From contig NZ_ARVW01000001.1 of assembly GCF_000384315.1 (NCBI RefSeq), forward strand, positions 3,222,156 to 3,286,155: a stretch of 64,000 bases of DNA, read 5' to 3'. The notes beneath the pieces were generated by a model that worked only from the letters and a program-made list of their open reading frames with translations, did no database searches and was not told where the DNA came from. The stretch is from Amycolatopsis nigrescens CSC17Ta-90. GTDB lineage: Bacteria > Actinomycetota > Actinomycetes > Mycobacteriales > Pseudonocardiaceae. Both the position numbers and the translations under genes were made by a program. Below, piece after piece: positions 44,484 to 52,223 of the stretch (its first letter is position 1; each line of letters starts with the position of its first letter).

Positions 44484-45755
44484 TCAATCGGTCACAGTGA
44501 CCAGGCGGCTGAATTCGCTGAGCAAATCGTAGCCGTCCCAGATCGCGGAGAACGTCAATGCCTGGCCGAACGGAACAATTCGGTCGACACCACGACCCGC
44601 CAAATTACTTGCGAACTCAACCAATTCGTCCCGGCTGAATCCGAATTGACTGACGGTTTGATCTTTTCGCACCACTACGGGCACCAGGTCGTCCAGGGTA
44701 CGGACGCTGCCGTGGCCGAAGGTACCGGCCCCCAGCCACTCGCGCGGCAGCGCGTCCGGCCCGGTCAGCTCCAGAGTGGCCACCGCGTTGAGGTCCGTGC
44801 CAGCGCCGTCGAAGGTGATCTTGCTGATCAGCCCGTCCACCGCGGCGCCGTAGGCCGACACTCGCTTCTGTACCGCCATCGCGGGCTCGGTGACGTGCTG
44901 TTTCGCGGCCACGACCTCGGCCAGCAGCCGGCGGAACTGCTGCCCTGCCAGGTCCGCGCCGTCCTGGTCGCCGACCCAGAACACCGCGCGCGGTGAGGAG
45001 CAGGCGGCCTGGTCGAACCAGTAGGAGTCGTTGTAGAAGCCCTCGGCCGCGGCCCGTCGCCCCTGCTCGGAGGCCTCCTGCCAGCCGCGCACCGACGCGA
45101 TCGCGAAGGAGGAGCGGTCCGGGAACGTGAGGTCGCGGGCGTGCGGGGCGAGCGGGTACTGCCGCAGCGCGTTGACCGACGTGTCGCCGCCCCAGATCAC
45201 GCGCAGGTCGGCGGCTTTGGACAGCGCGCCGCTGATCGCGTCGCTGCGGTCGTAGGTGACCATCCGCTGGGTGCGGGTGATGGTCAGCGCGGTTTCCGGG
45301 TCCACTTCGGCCAGCGCGGCGTTCAGCGCCTCCAAGACCGCCTCGGCGGCACCGGCCGAACGGGACGAAACGCGCACCACGTTGTGGTTCCCGGCCAACG
45401 CGGACAGCGCCCACGAGTAGACGAAAATGGTGTCCACATTGGCCGGCGGCACGTGGAAGACCAGCCCGCGCGGGAAACGCAGTGCGTCCCCGGACGTGCC
45501 AGCGCGGCCGGTTTCCAGCCCGGTCAGCGCCTTGGTGATCTCGCTCTTGCGCAGGAAGAAGCCGAGCGAAGCCAGTTCCGGGAACCGGCGCGCGGTGGCC
45601 GGGGCCAGCAGTTTGCGGGCGAACTTGGTGAGGAACCCGACGATCCGCTCGTCGCCGACCTTCAGCCGGCCACCGGGCGGCTCCGCGCGCAGGTCCTCGA
45701 CCAGCGCGTCCACCTCGACCGGGGCACCCTCGGGAAAACGCTGCGCGAGGCTCAT
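44484..45755 (-). CDS. LuxC-like acyl-CoA/acyl-protein reductase
   Basis: A 423-residue member of the acyl-CoA reductase (LuxC) family, within the aldehyde dehydrogenase superfamily. The nucleotide-binding loop is FHVPPANVDTIFVYSWALSA. The catalytic cysteine is Cys252 in DQAACSSPRAVFW, where LuxC forms its acyl-enzyme. It should reduce an activated acyl group to an aldehyde with NADPH. Its start overlaps the LuxE-like stop by four bases, the same partnership as in luminous bacteria, where LuxE feeds acyl groups to LuxC. No luciferase gene is adjacent. A sugar- or amino-acid-linked acyl substrate is possible. Confidence 0.88.
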   Translation of the reverse strand: MSLAQRFPEGAPVEVDALVEDLRAEPPGGRLKVGDERIVGFLTKFARKLLAPATARRFPELASLGFFLRKSEITKALTGLETGRAGTSGDALRFPRGLVFHVPPANVDTIFVYSWALSALAGNHNVVRVSSRSAGAAEAVLEALNAALAEVDPETALTITRTQRMVTYDRSDAISGALSKAADLRVIWGGDTSVNALRQYPLAPHARDLTFPDRSSFAIASVRGWQEASEQGRRAAAEGFYNDSYWFDQAACSSPRAVFWVGDQDGADLAGQQFRRLLAEVVAAKQHVTEPAMAVQKRVSAYGAAVDGLISKITFDGAGTDLNAVATLELTGPDALPREWLGAGTFGHGSVRTLDDLVPVVVRKDQTVSQFGFSRDELVEFASNLAGRGVDRIVPFGQALTFSAIWDGYDLLSEFSRLVTVTD

Positions 45756-46810
45756 GCCGCAGCCGCCGAGAAAGTGTCCGAGCAGCCACGGGCCTCGGCC
45801 TTGGGCAGCCGGCCCAGCACCGAGAAGTGCTTGCCGGGCCAGTCGCCGTCGTCGATGCCGTTGTACACACCGAGGTCCTCGGTCAGCAGGACGTGCCCGG
45901 GGTACGAATGCGGCAGAGTGCTCACCACTTCAATGACGCCCGGCTCGCCGACGGGTTGCTCGGCCCAGGTCTCCGGGTTCCGGATCACCACGTCCGCGAA
46001 GTCCGGGCAGTACAGCGAGTTGCCCGACGGTCCCTCCAGGAACACCGTGCCGATCTGCTCGATCATCCCGTAGTAGTTGTAGATCCGGTGCAGGCCGGTG
46101 TCCTCTTTGAACCGCCGCCGGAACTCGGTGTTGTCCACCGCCCGGTCGATCAGCTTCTTCCAGCCACCGGAGTGGATCAGGATGCCGTTGGACAGGTCCA
46201 GCCCGTTGTCCCTGGCCACCTCGTACAGGTACTGCCAGACCATGAAGGTGAACCCGAAGATCAGGAACGGCTGGTCGCCGTGCCGCTCCAGGAAGCCCTT
46301 GACCGCCTCGATGTCCGGCCGGTCCTGCTCGTCGAGCACGTAGACGTGCTTGCGGCCGAAGTTGGCCATGCCCAGCACCCCGGCGCCGCGGGCGGAGAAG
46401 GAGCGGCGGTTCTTGATGATGCCGACGGTGTCCACCATCAGCATCGGCAGCCGTTCGCCGCCGAGCACGGTCTGCAGGGTGGCGCCGAGCTGCTTGGTCT
46501 GCGCGGCCGCGGCGGCCTTGTCCAGGTAGATCCTGGAGGCGCCGGCCCCGGTGGTGCCGGACGAGGTGAGGGTCTTGAACACCTCTTCGTCCGGGATGCT
46601 CTTCAGGTCGTGCGTCTTGAACATGCGCACCGGCAGCCACGGCAGGTCGGCGATCCGGTCGAACCCGCCCTCCGGTGCGATGCCCAGCGACGACAGGATC
46701 CGGTCGTACCCGGCCGAGTTGGCCCGGTGGTGCGCGGTCAGCTCCGCGAGCTGCGGGAGCAGCGTCGCTTCGCGCTCGGCCTGCGACAGGCTGAACACGG
46801 TGTCACTCAT
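45752..46810 (-). CDS. LuxE-like acyl-protein synthetase
   Basis: A 352-residue LuxE/PaaK-family adenylate-forming enzyme. The AMP-binding loop is TLTSSGTTGAGASRIYLDKA. The family core includes IIKNRRSFSARGAGVLGMAN, IFGFTFMVWQYLYEVA and YYGMIEQIGTVFLEGP. It activates a carboxylate as acyl-AMP and passes it to a cysteine or thiol carrier, probably the adjacent LuxC-like protein or the operon's ACP. The ATG at 46808-46810 has GGGAG upstream. A strong hairpin (46831-46874) lies just before it, so its expression may be separated from the ligase gene. Confidence 0.88.
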   Translation of the reverse strand: MSDTVFSLSQAEREATLLPQLAELTAHHRANSAGYDRILSSLGIAPEGGFDRIADLPWLPVRMFKTHDLKSIPDEEVFKTLTSSGTTGAGASRIYLDKAAAAAQTKQLGATLQTVLGGERLPMLMVDTVGIIKNRRSFSARGAGVLGMANFGRKHVYVLDEQDRPDIEAVKGFLERHGDQPFLIFGFTFMVWQYLYEVARDNGLDLSNGILIHSGGWKKLIDRAVDNTEFRRRFKEDTGLHRIYNYYGMIEQIGTVFLEGPSGNSLYCPDFADVVIRNPETWAEQPVGEPGVIEVVSTLPHSYPGHVLLTEDLGVYNGIDDGDWPGKHFSVLGRLPKAEARGCSDTFSAAAA

Positions 46811-46830
46811 GCAAACTCCCTGCTCACGGG

Positions 46831-46874
46831 TCGTGAGTGAAAAGTGTTGCTCCGGCAACACTTTTCACTCACGA
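46831..46874. terminator. 20-bp perfect UNCG-tetraloop hairpin inside the lux-like operon
   Basis: TCGTGAGTGAAAAGTGTTGC (46831-46850) pairs perfectly with GCAACACTTTTCACTCACGA (46855-46874) around the tetraloop TCCG. It lies between the ligase stop (46884) and the LuxE-like start (46810), both on the minus strand. It is therefore an internal terminator, attenuator or mRNA end-stabiliser rather than a shared convergent terminator. Same family as 23554-23593. Confidence 0.75.
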
Positions 46875-46883
46875 CCACGTAGG

Positions 46884-48281
46884 TCATATCCGCGACTCGA
46901 GCGTCCGATAGTCGATCTTGCCGCTGGCCAGCAGCGGCACGGTGTCGATCGGCCGCACGTCGAACCCGCTGGTGTGCAGGTGCAGTCGCTCCGACAGGGC
47001 CCTCGACGCGTCCTTGCAGATCGCTTTGTCGGCCCCTTCGGCGAACAGCACGACCTTGTCGCCAGCCGGGACCGCCGCCACCACGTCGATGCCCACCTCT
47101 GCGGAACGCACGGCCTGCTCCAGATCATCCAGGTTGACCCGGTTGCCGAAGACCTTGCCGATCCGCTTGAGCCTGCCGGTGATGAACAGGAAGCCGTCTT
47201 CGTCGAGATAGCCGAGGTCACCGGTGGCCAGCACGCCGCCGACCTCGTCGCCGTGCGCCAGCTCGGCCTCGGTCTCCGCGTAGCCCATCATCACGTTCGG
47301 GCCGCGGTAGACCACCTCGCCGACGATCTTCGGGTGCGTGGTCTCGGACCCGTCGTCACGCCGGATCCCGAAAGTGCCGCCAGGCAGCACGGTGCCTGCG
47401 GAGCCGAGCTTCTCGGCCAGCCGCGCGGACGGCACGGTGGCCATCCGCGGCCCGGCCTCGGTCTGCCCATACATCACGAACATCTGGCCGCCGACGGCGG
47501 TGATCTTGTCGTTGAACTCGGTCACCAGGTCGGTGCGCAGCTTGCCGCCCGCCTGGGTGAGGGTGCGCAGGCTGGGGTAGGACTCCGGGTCGAACTTGAG
47601 CCGCCGGAGCATCTCGTAGTGGTACGGCACTCCGGCCAGCGACGTGGCCTTGTGCTCGTTCACCGCGTCCCAGAAACCGCGGCCGAGCACCCCGGAGGGC
47701 TCGATCAGCACGGCCCCGCCCCGGATCAGGTGCGAGTTGAGCACGGAAAGCCCGTAGCTGTAGTGCAGCGGCAGGCTGGTCGGCGCGACCTCGCCGTCGT
47801 CGATGCCGAGCACGTCCGCGATGGCGACCGCGTTGGCCAGGATCGCCCGGCGGGACAGCCGGACCAGCTTCGGGTTCCCGGTGGAACCGCTGGTCGGCAG
47901 CAGCACCGCCAGGTCGAGGTGCGGCGCGATCCCGTCGGCCGCCGCCCGCACCCAGTGCCCGTCCTGCGCCGTGTACCCGTCCGGTACGGCACCTTCCGGC
48001 GCGGACAGCACGGCCGCCGGGCGGAACCGCTCGACCAGGCCGGCCAGCACCTCGGCGTCCAGCGCCTGGTCGATCAGCGCGACCGGCCTGCCGGTCTCGA
48101 AGGCGGCCAGGTAGCGCAGCACGCTCGGCAGGTCCACCGCGGTGCGCGCGAACAGCACCCCGGTCGGCAGCGCGGCCAGCTCGGCGCCGACCCGCTCGAC
48201 CTCGGCGGTCAGCTCCGCACCGGCCAGCGTCCGCGCGGAGGCCACGTCGATCAGCCTGGCTCCATCGCCGAGCAGACTCAC
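46884..48281 (-). CDS. acyl-AMP ligase / AMP-dependent synthetase
   Basis: A 465-residue ANL-superfamily enzyme. The P-loop motif is VLLPTSGSTGNPKLVRLSRR, the YGQTEAGPR motif binds adenine, TGDLGYLDEDGFLFITGRLK is the hinge region, and the catalytic lysine is in LASGKIDYRTL. It is shorter than typical fatty acyl-CoA ligases (about 500-550 residues), with a reduced N-terminal domain. It probably loads a small or medium carboxylate onto the ACP encoded two genes upstream. It starts with ATG overlapping the ketoreductase stop (ATGA). Confidence 0.9.
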   Translation of the reverse strand: MSLLGDGARLIDVASARTLAGAELTAEVERVGAELAALPTGVLFARTAVDLPSVLRYLAAFETGRPVALIDQALDAEVLAGLVERFRPAAVLSAPEGAVPDGYTAQDGHWVRAAADGIAPHLDLAVLLPTSGSTGNPKLVRLSRRAILANAVAIADVLGIDDGEVAPTSLPLHYSYGLSVLNSHLIRGGAVLIEPSGVLGRGFWDAVNEHKATSLAGVPYHYEMLRRLKFDPESYPSLRTLTQAGGKLRTDLVTEFNDKITAVGGQMFVMYGQTEAGPRMATVPSARLAEKLGSAGTVLPGGTFGIRRDDGSETTHPKIVGEVVYRGPNVMMGYAETEAELAHGDEVGGVLATGDLGYLDEDGFLFITGRLKRIGKVFGNRVNLDDLEQAVRSAEVGIDVVAAVPAGDKVVLFAEGADKAICKDASRALSERLHLHTSGFDVRPIDTVPLLASGKIDYRTLESRI

Positions 48282-49012
48282 AGCACCAAGCCTCCATCGA
48301 TTCCGAGCACCTGACCGGTGATGAACGACGCGTCGTCGCTGACCAGGAAGCGGATGGCCGCGGCCACCTCTTCGGCCTTGCCGAGCCGCCCGAGCGGGGT
48401 CTTCTCCGTGTTGGCGGCCTTCACGTCTTCGCTGAGGCTCTCGGTCAGCGCGGTCTCGATCACCCCTGGCGCGACCGCGTTCACCCTGATCCCGGACCGG
48501 CCCAGCTCCTTGGCCGCCGACCGGGCGATATTCGCCACAGCCGCCTTCGAAGCGGCGTACACGGTCTGGCCGGCGCTGCCGTGCTCGCCGACGATCGACG
48601 CGAGCACCACGATGGAACCGGTCTTTTTCCGCATCATCGCCCGCGCCGCCGCCTGCACGGTGTGCAGCGTGCCGCTGACGTTGGTGGCCAGCGTGCGGTC
48701 CACATCGGCCTCGCGGATCATGCCGAGCAGGCCGCCCTCCATGATCCCGGCGTTGGCGACCACGATGTCCAGCTGCCCGTGCTCCTTGGCCACGCCCTTG
48801 ACCAGGGTGGCCACGGCCTTGGCGTCGGTCACGTCGAGCTGCTGCCCGCTCACCTGGTTGGACACCGACGCGGCGGCTTCCTTGGCGGCGGCCTCGTCGC
48901 GGCCGGTGAGCACCACGGTCGCGCCCGCCCCGGCCAGCGCCCGCACGGTGGCCAGTCCGATTCCCCTGGTGCCGCCGGTGACCAGCGCGACCTTCCCGGA
49001 AAGGCTAGTCAT
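48278..49012 (-). CDS. FabG-like 3-oxoacyl-ACP reductase / SDR
   Basis: A 244-residue classical SDR. It has VALVTGGTRGIGLATVRAL (cofactor), NAGIMEG, and the active site VLASIVGEHGSAGQTVYAASKAA with Ser, Tyr and Lys. The C-terminus SFITGQVLGIDGGLVL is typical of FabG. In this operon it would reduce a beta-keto group on an ACP-bound chain. It overlaps the ACP gene by eight bases and the ligase gene by four bases, so expression is tightly coupled. Confidence 0.92.
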   Translation of the reverse strand: MTSLSGKVALVTGGTRGIGLATVRALAGAGATVVLTGRDEAAAKEAAASVSNQVSGQQLDVTDAKAVATLVKGVAKEHGQLDIVVANAGIMEGGLLGMIREADVDRTLATNVSGTLHTVQAAARAMMRKKTGSIVVLASIVGEHGSAGQTVYAASKAAVANIARSAAKELGRSGIRVNAVAPGVIETALTESLSEDVKAANTEKTPLGRLGKAEEVAAAIRFLVSDDASFITGQVLGIDGGLVL

Positions 49013-49247
49013 TCTTGTTCTTGAGCTCCGTAACCATGTCGACCGCGACCTTGAAGCTGCTCATGTCGATCACCTGGTCGGTGTCGAACTCGACGTCGAA
49101 CTCGTCCTCGATGGCGGCCACCAGCGCCATGTGCCCGACCGAGTCCCATGCCTCGATGTCGCGGTACTTGAGGTTCACCACGTCCACATCGTCGCCGAGG
49201 TCCAGAGCCTGCACGAAGACGTCGCGAAGCTGGTCGTTGAGCGCCAT
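49005..49247 (-). CDS. acyl carrier protein
   Basis: An 80-residue acidic carrier protein. The phosphopantetheine attachment serine is Ser36 in EAWDSVGHMALVAAIEDEFD, with DSVGH instead of the DSL of primary-metabolism ACPs, as seen in specialised-pathway carriers. It carries acyl intermediates as thioesters between the ligase, the ketoreductase and probably the LuxE/LuxC-like pair. The ATG start follows the HAD gene by 14 bases. Confidence 0.92.
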   Translation of the reverse strand: MALNDQLRDVFVQALDLGDDVDVVNLKYRDIEAWDSVGHMALVAAIEDEFDVEFDTDQVIDMSSFKVAVDMVTELKNKND

Positions 49248-49261
49248 TTTTCCTCGATCTG

Positions 49262-49873
49262 CTAGTCCGACTGACGGTTCGATGGTAGAGGGCCGACCAG
49301 GTCGAGCACGTCCGTGGTCAGGTCGTCGAGGTAGAAGTCGGCACCCTCCGGCGCGTACTTCAACAGCGGGTTACGCACGATCACGCTGAGCAAACCGGCG
49401 TCCCGTGCCGACCGCACGTCGTGGTAGGTGTCCCCGACCAGCACCGCGGTCGCCGGATCGGCCCCGAAATGGGCCAGGATCGTGTGCACGCCTTCGGGAT
49501 CCGGCTTGAGCCGCCGCACGTCCTCGCGGCCGACGACCAGCACCCCCTCGGCGTGCTCGCCGAGCGCGGCGAACACCGAGTCCCTGGTGTTGCGGGTCAG
49601 CACGGCCAGGTTGCAGCGGCCCTTCAGCGCGGTGAACCCGGCCGGCGAACCGGCGGTGAACCCGCCGGCCCGCACGGCCTCCAGCTCGTGCTTGCTGACC
49701 ATGCCGAGGTGCTCGTCGTCACCTTCGTCCAGCCAGCGCTGCAGCTCGTCGCCGATCTTCGCGTCCGGCGCCACGCCCAGCTCGGCCCGCAGCGTGGTCC
49801 AGTCCACCGGGAGGTTGAACAGGGTGCCGTCGAAGTCGAAAATCACAGTAGATGACGCCGGCGCCGCGGTCAT
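49262..49873 (-). CDS. HAD-superfamily phosphatase
   Basis: A 203-residue HAD hydrolase of the phosphoglycolate-phosphatase type. Motif I is VIFDFDGTLFNLP, motif II is LAVLTRNTRDS, the lysine is in RRLKPDPEGVH, and motif IV is VLVGDTYHDVRSARDAG. It would dephosphorylate a sugar phosphate or phosphorylated acyl precursor. Its position inside the ACP operon, overlapping the ATP-grasp gene by four bases, links it to that pathway. The specificity cannot be read from sequence. Confidence 0.88.
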   Translation of the reverse strand: MTAAPASSTVIFDFDGTLFNLPVDWTTLRAELGVAPDAKIGDELQRWLDEGDDEHLGMVSKHELEAVRAGGFTAGSPAGFTALKGRCNLAVLTRNTRDSVFAALGEHAEGVLVVGREDVRRLKPDPEGVHTILAHFGADPATAVLVGDTYHDVRSARDAGLLSVIVRNPLLKYAPEGADFYLDDLTTDVLDLVGPLPSNRQSD

Positions 49874-50934
49874 CGCTCGATGGCCGACCAGTTGTCGCCC
49901 TTCACCAGCTTGTAGCCCATGTCGATCATGCGAACCCAGTACAGGTCGTCGGGCAGCGGGTTGTGCACCGGCGGGGTCTCGGTGAGCTTCTTGCCGAGGC
50001 CGAGCTGCACGTACATGTCCGGCATGTTCAGCCCGGCGTGCGCGAAGAAGTTGCTGGTGGTGAAGAAGCGGCCGACGTTGATCTCGGTCACCATCGGCAC
50101 CCCTGCGGCGTTCTCCTTCATGTCCACGCAGAACACGCCGTGCGGCTTGTCCGAAACCGCGCGCACGGAGGCCGCGCCGATCGCGTTCACGTCGTCCCGG
50201 TTCACCGTCTTGGCCACCGACGGCGAGGAGCTCTGCCCGCTCGGGGTCAGGTTGCCGAAGATGTACTCGATCCGCTCGCGGGCCTGCGAGGTGATCAGCT
50301 CACCCTCGTGCCACAGGCTCTGCCAGGCGAACTCGTGGCCGGGCAGGTACTCGCTGGCCATGAAGTCGCCGTAGTCGAGGCCGCGGAAGGAACGCCAGTA
50401 GTCGATCCAGGCGTCGCCCTGGTAGTAGGAGTTGATCGGCAGGCTGGCCCGCGAGCCGGCGCCGCGGATCGCCCGCAGCCACACCCTCGGGTTGATCTCC
50501 AGCAGCTTTTCCAGGGACGCCTTGAGGTCCTCCTGGCTGTCGATCTTGATGGCCTCGGGCACCGAGACCCCGTTCGCCTTCATGTGCGCGTTGAACGACA
50601 TCTTGTCGTGGCACAGCGAGACGGCCTTGGCGTCCGGCAGGAAGGTGGGTGCCTGGAGCTTGTCGCGGTGCTCGGCGAGGAAACCGACCTCGACGTCCGG
50701 TTGAGGGTGCACGAAATCGATGCGCTCCGCCTCGATGACCCGGTTGATCGCGTCCACGTAGCCGGGGTCGCTGACCGGCGGAACGAGGTACTTGGCCTCC
50801 ACGTCCATCAGCTCGAGGTGGTACGGCTTGACGTCGGTGCCGACGACCTCGTACTCGTTGTCCGAGACCGACAGCGCGTCACGGAAGTTGTAGGCGGCGG
50901 AACCACCCGCGCCGGTAATGAGAATGCGTGCCAT
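49870..50934 (-). CDS. ATP-grasp carboxylate ligase (carbamoyl-phosphate-synthase-like)
   Basis: A 354-residue ATP-grasp enzyme. The N-terminal pre-ATP-grasp domain is ILITGAGGSAAYNFRDALS. The central region has DKMSFNAHMKANGVSVPEAI. The glycine-rich loop is RAIRGAGSRASLPI. The metal-binding end contains GVFCVDMKENAAGVPMVTEI followed by NVGR. It should form an acyl-phosphate from a carboxylate and join it to an amine or other nucleophile. Stand-alone members of this type occur in glycan and secondary-metabolite clusters. It is the first gene of the operon (ATP-grasp, HAD, ACP, SDR, ligase, LuxE, LuxC) and is divergent from the DegT gene. Confidence 0.88.
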   Translation of the reverse strand: MARILITGAGGSAAYNFRDALSVSDNEYEVVGTDVKPYHLELMDVEAKYLVPPVSDPGYVDAINRVIEAERIDFVHPQPDVEVGFLAEHRDKLQAPTFLPDAKAVSLCHDKMSFNAHMKANGVSVPEAIKIDSQEDLKASLEKLLEINPRVWLRAIRGAGSRASLPINSYYQGDAWIDYWRSFRGLDYGDFMASEYLPGHEFAWQSLWHEGELITSQARERIEYIFGNLTPSGQSSSPSVAKTVNRDDVNAIGAASVRAVSDKPHGVFCVDMKENAAGVPMVTEINVGRFFTTSNFFAHAGLNMPDMYVQLGLGKKLTETPPVHNPLPDDLYWVRMIDMGYKLVKGDNWSAIER

Positions 50935-51116
50935 TTCCCTACCCTGTGAAGACCCGCTGAGCAGTCACCACCGGCTGTGAAAGCCGCTGGCGACCGGCGA
51001 GTATCGTGACGGCCGCGTCAGTGTCGGCGGTGTGCCGAACCCGGGGGCCGAAGCCATGCCGAGGCACGACTGTACCTGACGCACCGGAAGTGTCCGCCGA
51101 GGTGAAAGACTGCTGC

Positions 51117-52223
51117 ATGATACCCATAACCGTGGTCGATGTCCGCGATGCGGAGCCCCTGGTCCTCGAGGTGCTGCGATCCGGCGCCATCGCACAAGGA
51201 CCGATGGTCAAACGCTTCGAAGAGGCCTTCGCAGCCGTCTCCGGCACAAAGCACGCCGTGGCGGTGAACAACGGCACGACCGCGCTGGTCGCCTCCCTGC
51301 AGGCACTCGGCCTGGAGCCGGGTGACGAGGTGATCACTTCGCCGTTCACCTTCGTCGCGACGCTGAACGCCATCCTGGAAGCGGGCGCCACGGTGCGCTT
51401 CGCGGACATCCGGCGGGACGACTTCGCGCTCGACCCGGACGCGGTGGCCGCCGCGATCGGCCCGCGGACCAAGGTGCTGATGCCGGTGCACCTCTACGGC
51501 CAGACCGCGGACATGGGCAAACTCGCTCCGCTGGCCGCAGAGCACGGGCTGCACCTGGTGGAGGACTCCGCGCAGGCCGTCGGCGCGTCCTTCGACGGGA
51601 AGCGGGCGGGTTCGTTCGGGACCGGCTGCTTCTCCTTGTACGCCACCAAGAACATCACCACCGCCGAGGGCGGCGTGATCACCACCGACGACGACGTGCT
51701 GGCGGACCGGCTGCGCGTGCTGCGCAACCAGGGCATGCGCGCCCGCTACCAGTACGAGCTGGCCGGGCACAACTACCGGATGACCGACCTGCACGCCGCG
51801 GTCGGCATCCCGCAGCTGGAGAAGCTGGACAAGCTGACCGCCGCCCGCCAGCACAACGCGCAGCGGCTGTCCGAGGGCCTGGCCGGCACACCCGGCCTGG
51901 AGACCCCGGCCGTGCTGCCCGGCCGCGAGCACGTCTGGCATCAGTACACCGTGCTGGTCGGCCCGCACGCGATGCTGTCGCGCGACGAGCTCGCCGCAGC
52001 GCTCACCGAGCGCGGCATCGGCAACGGCGTGTACTACCCGAAGATCGTCTTCGATTACGAGTGCTACCAGGGTCACCCGCTGATCCCCGGTGCGTCCACT
52101 TCGGACTTCCCGGTGGCCGCGGCGGTCGCTTCGCAGGCACTTTCCCTGCCTGTCCACCCAGCGCTCTCGGAGTCCGATGTGGACACCGTGATCGCCGCAG
52201 TCAGGGAGGTACTGGGCGCGTGA
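51117..52223 (+). CDS. DegT/DnrJ/EryC1/StrS-family sugar aminotransferase
   Basis: A 368-residue PLP enzyme. It opens MIPITVVDVRDAEPLVLEVL with SGAIAQGPMVKRFEEAFA. NNGTTALVASLQALGLEPGD and TSPFTFVATLNAILEAG follow. The PLP aspartate is in LVEDSAQAVGA and the Schiff-base lysine is in YATKNITTAEGG. It transaminates a keto-sugar nucleotide. The ATG at 51117 is used; a GTG at 51102 is possible. It overlaps the following Gfo/Idh/MocA gene by four bases (GTGA), a pairing typical of 3-amino-sugar pathways (oxidation, then transamination). A TATCGT -10 candidate lies at 51002-51007. Confidence 0.93.
   Translation: MIPITVVDVRDAEPLVLEVLRSGAIAQGPMVKRFEEAFAAVSGTKHAVAVNNGTTALVASLQALGLEPGDEVITSPFTFVATLNAILEAGATVRFADIRRDDFALDPDAVAAAIGPRTKVLMPVHLYGQTADMGKLAPLAAEHGLHLVEDSAQAVGASFDGKRAGSFGTGCFSLYATKNITTAEGGVITTDDDVLADRLRVLRNQGMRARYQYELAGHNYRMTDLHAAVGIPQLEKLDKLTAARQHNAQRLSEGLAGTPGLETPAVLPGREHVWHQYTVLVGPHAMLSRDELAAALTERGIGNGVYYPKIVFDYECYQGHPLIPGASTSDFPVAAAVASQALSLPVHPALSESDVDTVIAAVREVLGA

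Noticed and set aside
44484..46810. LuxC/LuxE-like genes as part of a bioluminescence operon
   Set aside because: No luxA, luxB, luxD or luxG is adjacent. The luciferase-fold protein at 32662-33549 has the look of an F420-dependent LLM enzyme and is in a different transcription unit.
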